NCBI RefSeq assembly: GCF_043641665.1
Contig: NC_092182.1
Coordinates: forward strand, 11,532,956-11,596,955
Direction: 5' to 3'
From: Enoplosus armatus
Lineage: Eukaryota > Chordata > Actinopteri > Centrarchiformes > Enoplosidae
Length of the DNA: 64,000 nucleotides
The notes beneath the pieces were generated by a model that was not told where the DNA came from, did not search any database, and saw only the letters and a list, made by a program, of their open reading frames with translations. The translations under genes were made by a program, and so were the position numbers. The stretch's first letter is position 1. Each line of letters starts with the position of its first letter. Shown here piece by piece: positions 61,276 through 64,000 of the stretch.

Positions 61276-62257
61276 CTGCAGAGAGAATACAACATTAATT
61301 TCTACCCAACATTTGAAGCTATTGTGCCTGTATATGTAAAAACAGCAACAATAAGGTATGAATAGTGTTTGGATCTTTCTGCATGCTTGCCTAATACACT
61401 ATTGATGGTTTTGTAGCACAGTCTTTCTTCTCCATGGTTGAAAAAACTTCAACTAATTCTAACTATTCTTTGACCTCTGTCATCTTTAAGTCCTGATTCA
61501 GAATCACTACGACTTTGTCAAAAGCCCAGTGTTCCCACCAGAAATACTGAAAGAGTTATTTGACAGCTCTAACAGGGATTACTGGATCTAGTGCGTTTCA
61601 AAAGGATAGAATAACTGCAGAGTCACGGCTCTACCCCCGACGCCCAGAATATCAATAAAGTATTCCATTACTGGAAAAGGAGAGAGAGACAGAGAGACAG
61701 AGAGGGGGGAGACAGACAGAGGGGAAAAAAGAATCAAATCAAGGTATCCATGTGATTCAATTTAGGCCACAATTTAGGCCACAATTTCAGTTTCTTATTG
61801 AGAACCAGGTAACAGAACCAGGTAAATCCTTGACACTCACATTTGATAGTAAAGTTACGAACATCACGTGCAAGTAAACGTGAAATCATAAATAATCATA
61901 TTGAGAAACAACAATCAAAACTGACCGACTGAGTAAGAACCAGTGCAAAGTGTCAACGAGGGCATGAATCAAGGTGGGGAGGAGTGGGTGTGAGGAGACA
62001 TCTTAGTAATCAAAGCAGTAATGTGGAGGCCAGTCTGGCCTTCTGCCAAGCGCTCTGGTTAAAAGCGTGGAGCTGTCGAGACAGAGAGTAAGACAGAGCG
62101 CCAGTGAAAGCACAGAGAGAGAGGCAGGGTCTATCTCCGAAGGGTAGGGAGTGGCCAAAGCCTGCGTGCTGATGAGTGACTGAGCAAGGAAGGGTTCTTG
62201 TGGGTGGGGTGAGGAGAAATGAGGGAGGGGTGAGGATGATGGGATAGCCAGCTGAGC

Positions 62258-62264
62258 ATAAAAA
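62258..62264 (+). promoter_or_regulatory. prph: TATA-like box of the intermediate-filament gene
   Basis: ATAAAAA lies 101-107 bases upstream of the start codon, which predicts a start near 62288 and a 5' UTR of about 77 bases. Short TATA promoters are normal for type III intermediate-filament genes. Confidence 0.6.
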
Positions 62265-62364
62265 CCCCCAGCACTCTTCAGTCTGATGTCCTGTTGCCTC
62301 ACGAGCATCTCCAAGCCTCCAGTTCCTTCTTTCCACAGCGACAGAGAACAGAATAAGACCAGCC

Positions 62365-62912
62365 ATGAGCCACTCTTCAATGCATACCTCCACTTCCTAC
62401 AGGCGCACCTTTGGAAGCCCGCACCCCATCTCCATGTCCTCTTACTCCCCCGTGTCCTCCCGTATGCCCGTTTCTGGGGGGCGCTATATGCGTTCAATGT
62501 CACCCGCGGTGGTTTCCCGCTCCACCACCTACCACCAACAGCGTTCCCGCCCCACCGCCCAGCCCCCTCGCCTCACCTATGACAAGGTGGACTTCACCCT
62601 GGCTGAAGCCATCAACCAGGAGTTCCTAACCACCCGTAGCAACGAGAAGGCCGAGCTGCAGGATCTCAACGACCGCTTTGCCAGCTTCATCGAGAAGGTG
62701 CGCTACCTGGAGCAGCAGAATGGTGCACTGCAGCAGGAGCTCAACCAGTTCAAGGGCCAGCAGCAGCACGGTCAGCCCAACCGCGCCACCGATCTCTTCC
62801 AGGAGGAGCTGAGGGAGCTGCGGCGCCAAATGGATGCCATCGGAAAGGAGAGGGACCAGTACCAACTGGAGAGGGACAACCTGGCTGATGACCTGGTCCT
62901 GCTCAAGCAGAG
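62365..62912 (+). CDS. prph: Type III intermediate filament protein, first exon (probable peripherin)
   Basis: Encodes residues 1-182 plus two bases (phase 2, donor GT at 62913). The head domain (about 1-75) is Ser/Arg/Tyr-rich and contains YRRTFGSP, the conserved assembly nonapeptide region of type III heads. Coil 1A starts at [20 protein letters not shown] and RYLEQQN, the conserved helix-initiation motif. Linker L1 (QQQHGQPNR) and the start of coil 1B ([18 protein letters not shown]) follow. The size and end point match exon 1 of vimentin, desmin and peripherin genes. MSH at the start and TRSNEK (rather than TRTNEK of desmin/vimentin) favour peripherin, called plasticin in goldfish, a neuronal filament protein. 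The 12q13-like neighbourhood agrees. The remaining exons lie beyond the window. Confidence 0.85.
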
Positions 62913-64000
62913 GTTGGTGCCAACATGATAAAAAAGAAAAGTATGATAGATAGATAGATGATTCTTGCATGGGCATTATTTTGGGTGAAGGACAGGGTAA
63001 TTAGAAGAGCATATTGAAAAAAAATTATAGAATAGAATAGTATGAGGAATTGTTTGGCCTTGCCTCAAGAAAATAACAGGAACATGTGGCTACAGAGAAA
63101 GTTGCATCCTGTTCAAACAACCCATATCGTCCCAACAGTCAACAGTTTTCTCTCCTCTTCATTCAAGATTTTCACTGTTCTGAGTTTGTCAGTCATATAT
63201 GCTGAGTAATAGGTGTGGGCTACTGTGCTCACCACTGATGCCACCATCAGATCGTTCATCGACACTGTTACAATATACTGTACATGGTCCACTTTAAGTA
63301 CAGAAAAGGTAGTGAGTCCCTGGGCGTTTACCACTTGAGACCAGTAGTGATGGTGGAGTAGGGCGTGGCACATCAGCAGACTGGGCACCACAGAGCGGCA
63401 GCATGAAACAGGACATTGCACTGCATCCTGCGCATGAGATTGTTTCTATGCATGAGTGTATATGTTTATTGAATGTCTTCTGTACTGGCAGGGTTCAACA
63501 CAAAACAAGGAACAGTGCCTGATCAAACTATGACAGAGTACTTGATGCCAAAAAAAAGTGTTTGGTGATGAATGATTCCCTTAAAATAATCCAAACGTAT
63601 CAACTTATAGAAACAAGCACAATTATATACGCACACATTGAGATGAGAGGAGAAAGGATCAGGGTAGGATGGACCGGACACAGGGTGGGGCCAGCTGAGG
63701 AGCAGGGAGTGGAAGAGAGGGAGGAAATGGGACCAGATGAAGAGAGGTTGGATATCAGGCGTGGCGAGAACAGCGTCAGGAAAAATCAATGTGACTCAAT
63801 GACTCCATTAGGTGTGTTTCCAGTGTCCCTCGGTGCTGATGGGATGGTGCCAGAGACCCCATTAGGACAAAAGGACCCCTGTAACGCAGCATGAATTAAA
63901 GATGAGGAAGCAGGGCCCACTGTGTGATGCTTTCCCCACTAATCTACTTTACGTCCAGTCCGGACATGATTTCTGTCTGACAGGACAGATGGAGCTGGAT
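62913..64000 (+). other. prph: Intron 1 of the intermediate-filament gene (partial)
   Basis: Exon 2 of these genes is about 61 bases and encodes an LQEE(I/M)..REEAE block; nothing like it is seen to the window end. A short GATA repeat is at 62945-62959. No other feature is supported. Confidence 0.7.

Larger units (their letters stand above)
57343..62257. other. pmel 3' UTR and pmel-prph spacer
   Basis: Candidate pmel polyadenylation hexamers are AATAAA at 57531-57536, 57544-57549 and 57756-57761. Beyond them I see no gene. The spacer holds two large dinucleotide arrays (60946-61005 and 61235-61273), purine-rich stretches near 60660-60700 and 61678-61735, and AT-rich unique sequence. Confidence 0.6.

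Noticed and set aside
62003..62503. 166-residue minus-strand frame across the intermediate-filament promoter and head
   Set aside because: No family similarity. It overlaps a clear sense exon and its TATA-like promoter.
62365..62912. Desmin as an alternative call for the intermediate-filament exon
   Set aside because: The TRSNEK block, MSH start and 12q13-like neighbours favour peripherin. Desmin has TRTNEK and lies on the 2q-type block. Not fully excluded without the remaining exons.
63980..64000. Possible exon 2 of the intermediate-filament gene after a CAG at about 63991
   Set aside because: The translation that follows does not give the conserved LQEE...EEAE coil sequence, so the CAG is taken as chance.

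Overview
The window is nuclear DNA of a ray-finned fish, most likely a percomorph. It holds spliced genes with short GT-AG introns, vertebrate-specific families, AT-rich spacers, many CA/TA/GATA microsatellites, and several dispersed repeats that I recognise as common in perch-like teleosts. Seven protein-coding genes can be supported. I assembled their exons by hand from reading frame, splice sites and family similarity. In order they are: gdf11 (-, first coding exon only), an LRRFIP-like coiled-coil gene (+), a villin/advillin gene (-, probably avil), olfml3 (+), cdk2 (-), pmel (+), and a type III intermediate-filament gene, probably peripherin (+, first exon only). I found no tRNA, rRNA, CRISPR or viral gene.

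Layout: 1-11753 is gdf11 intron 1, which runs off the left edge. It contains a decayed LINE, a piggyBac remnant and stretches that look like regulatory DNA. The gdf11 first exon and a TATA/CCAAT promoter lie at 11754-12632. A fold-back repeat fills part of the spacer to the LRRFIP-like gene (15960-20205, 332 aa, 6 exons). Its long 3' region meets the 3' end of the villin-family gene (31673 down to 23745, 817 aa, 19 coding exons). A LINE 3' end precedes olfml3 (35279-37898, 389 aa, 3 exons). cdk2 (44764 down to 41260, 298 aa, 7 exons) points toward olfml3. It is head to head with pmel (49816-57342, 847 aa, 12 exons) across 5 kb of spacer. A 5 kb spacer then leads to the intermediate-filament gene at 62365.

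The genes do not form one pathway, but the neighbourhood is informative. GDF11, CDK2, PMEL, AVIL and PRPH all lie on human 12q13-q14, so this is the fish counterpart of the HOXC-side paralogon. The MSTN, VIL1, DES and LRRFIP1 block on human 2q is its sister. That makes the LRRFIP-like gene a candidate retained ohnolog, with no counterpart that I know of on human 12q. The divergent cdk2-pmel pair is conserved in human, and its spacer carries five MITF-type M-box heptamers where about 0.65 would be expected by chance. OLFML3 is on human 1p13, so its place between avil and cdk2 differs from human.

No wholly new system was found. The most useful leads are the M-box cluster, the LRRFIP-like ohnolog, the tandemly duplicated and compositionally unusual RPT region of pmel, dinucleotide arrays next to 3' splice sites in cdk2 and the villin-family gene, and datable transposon remnants.
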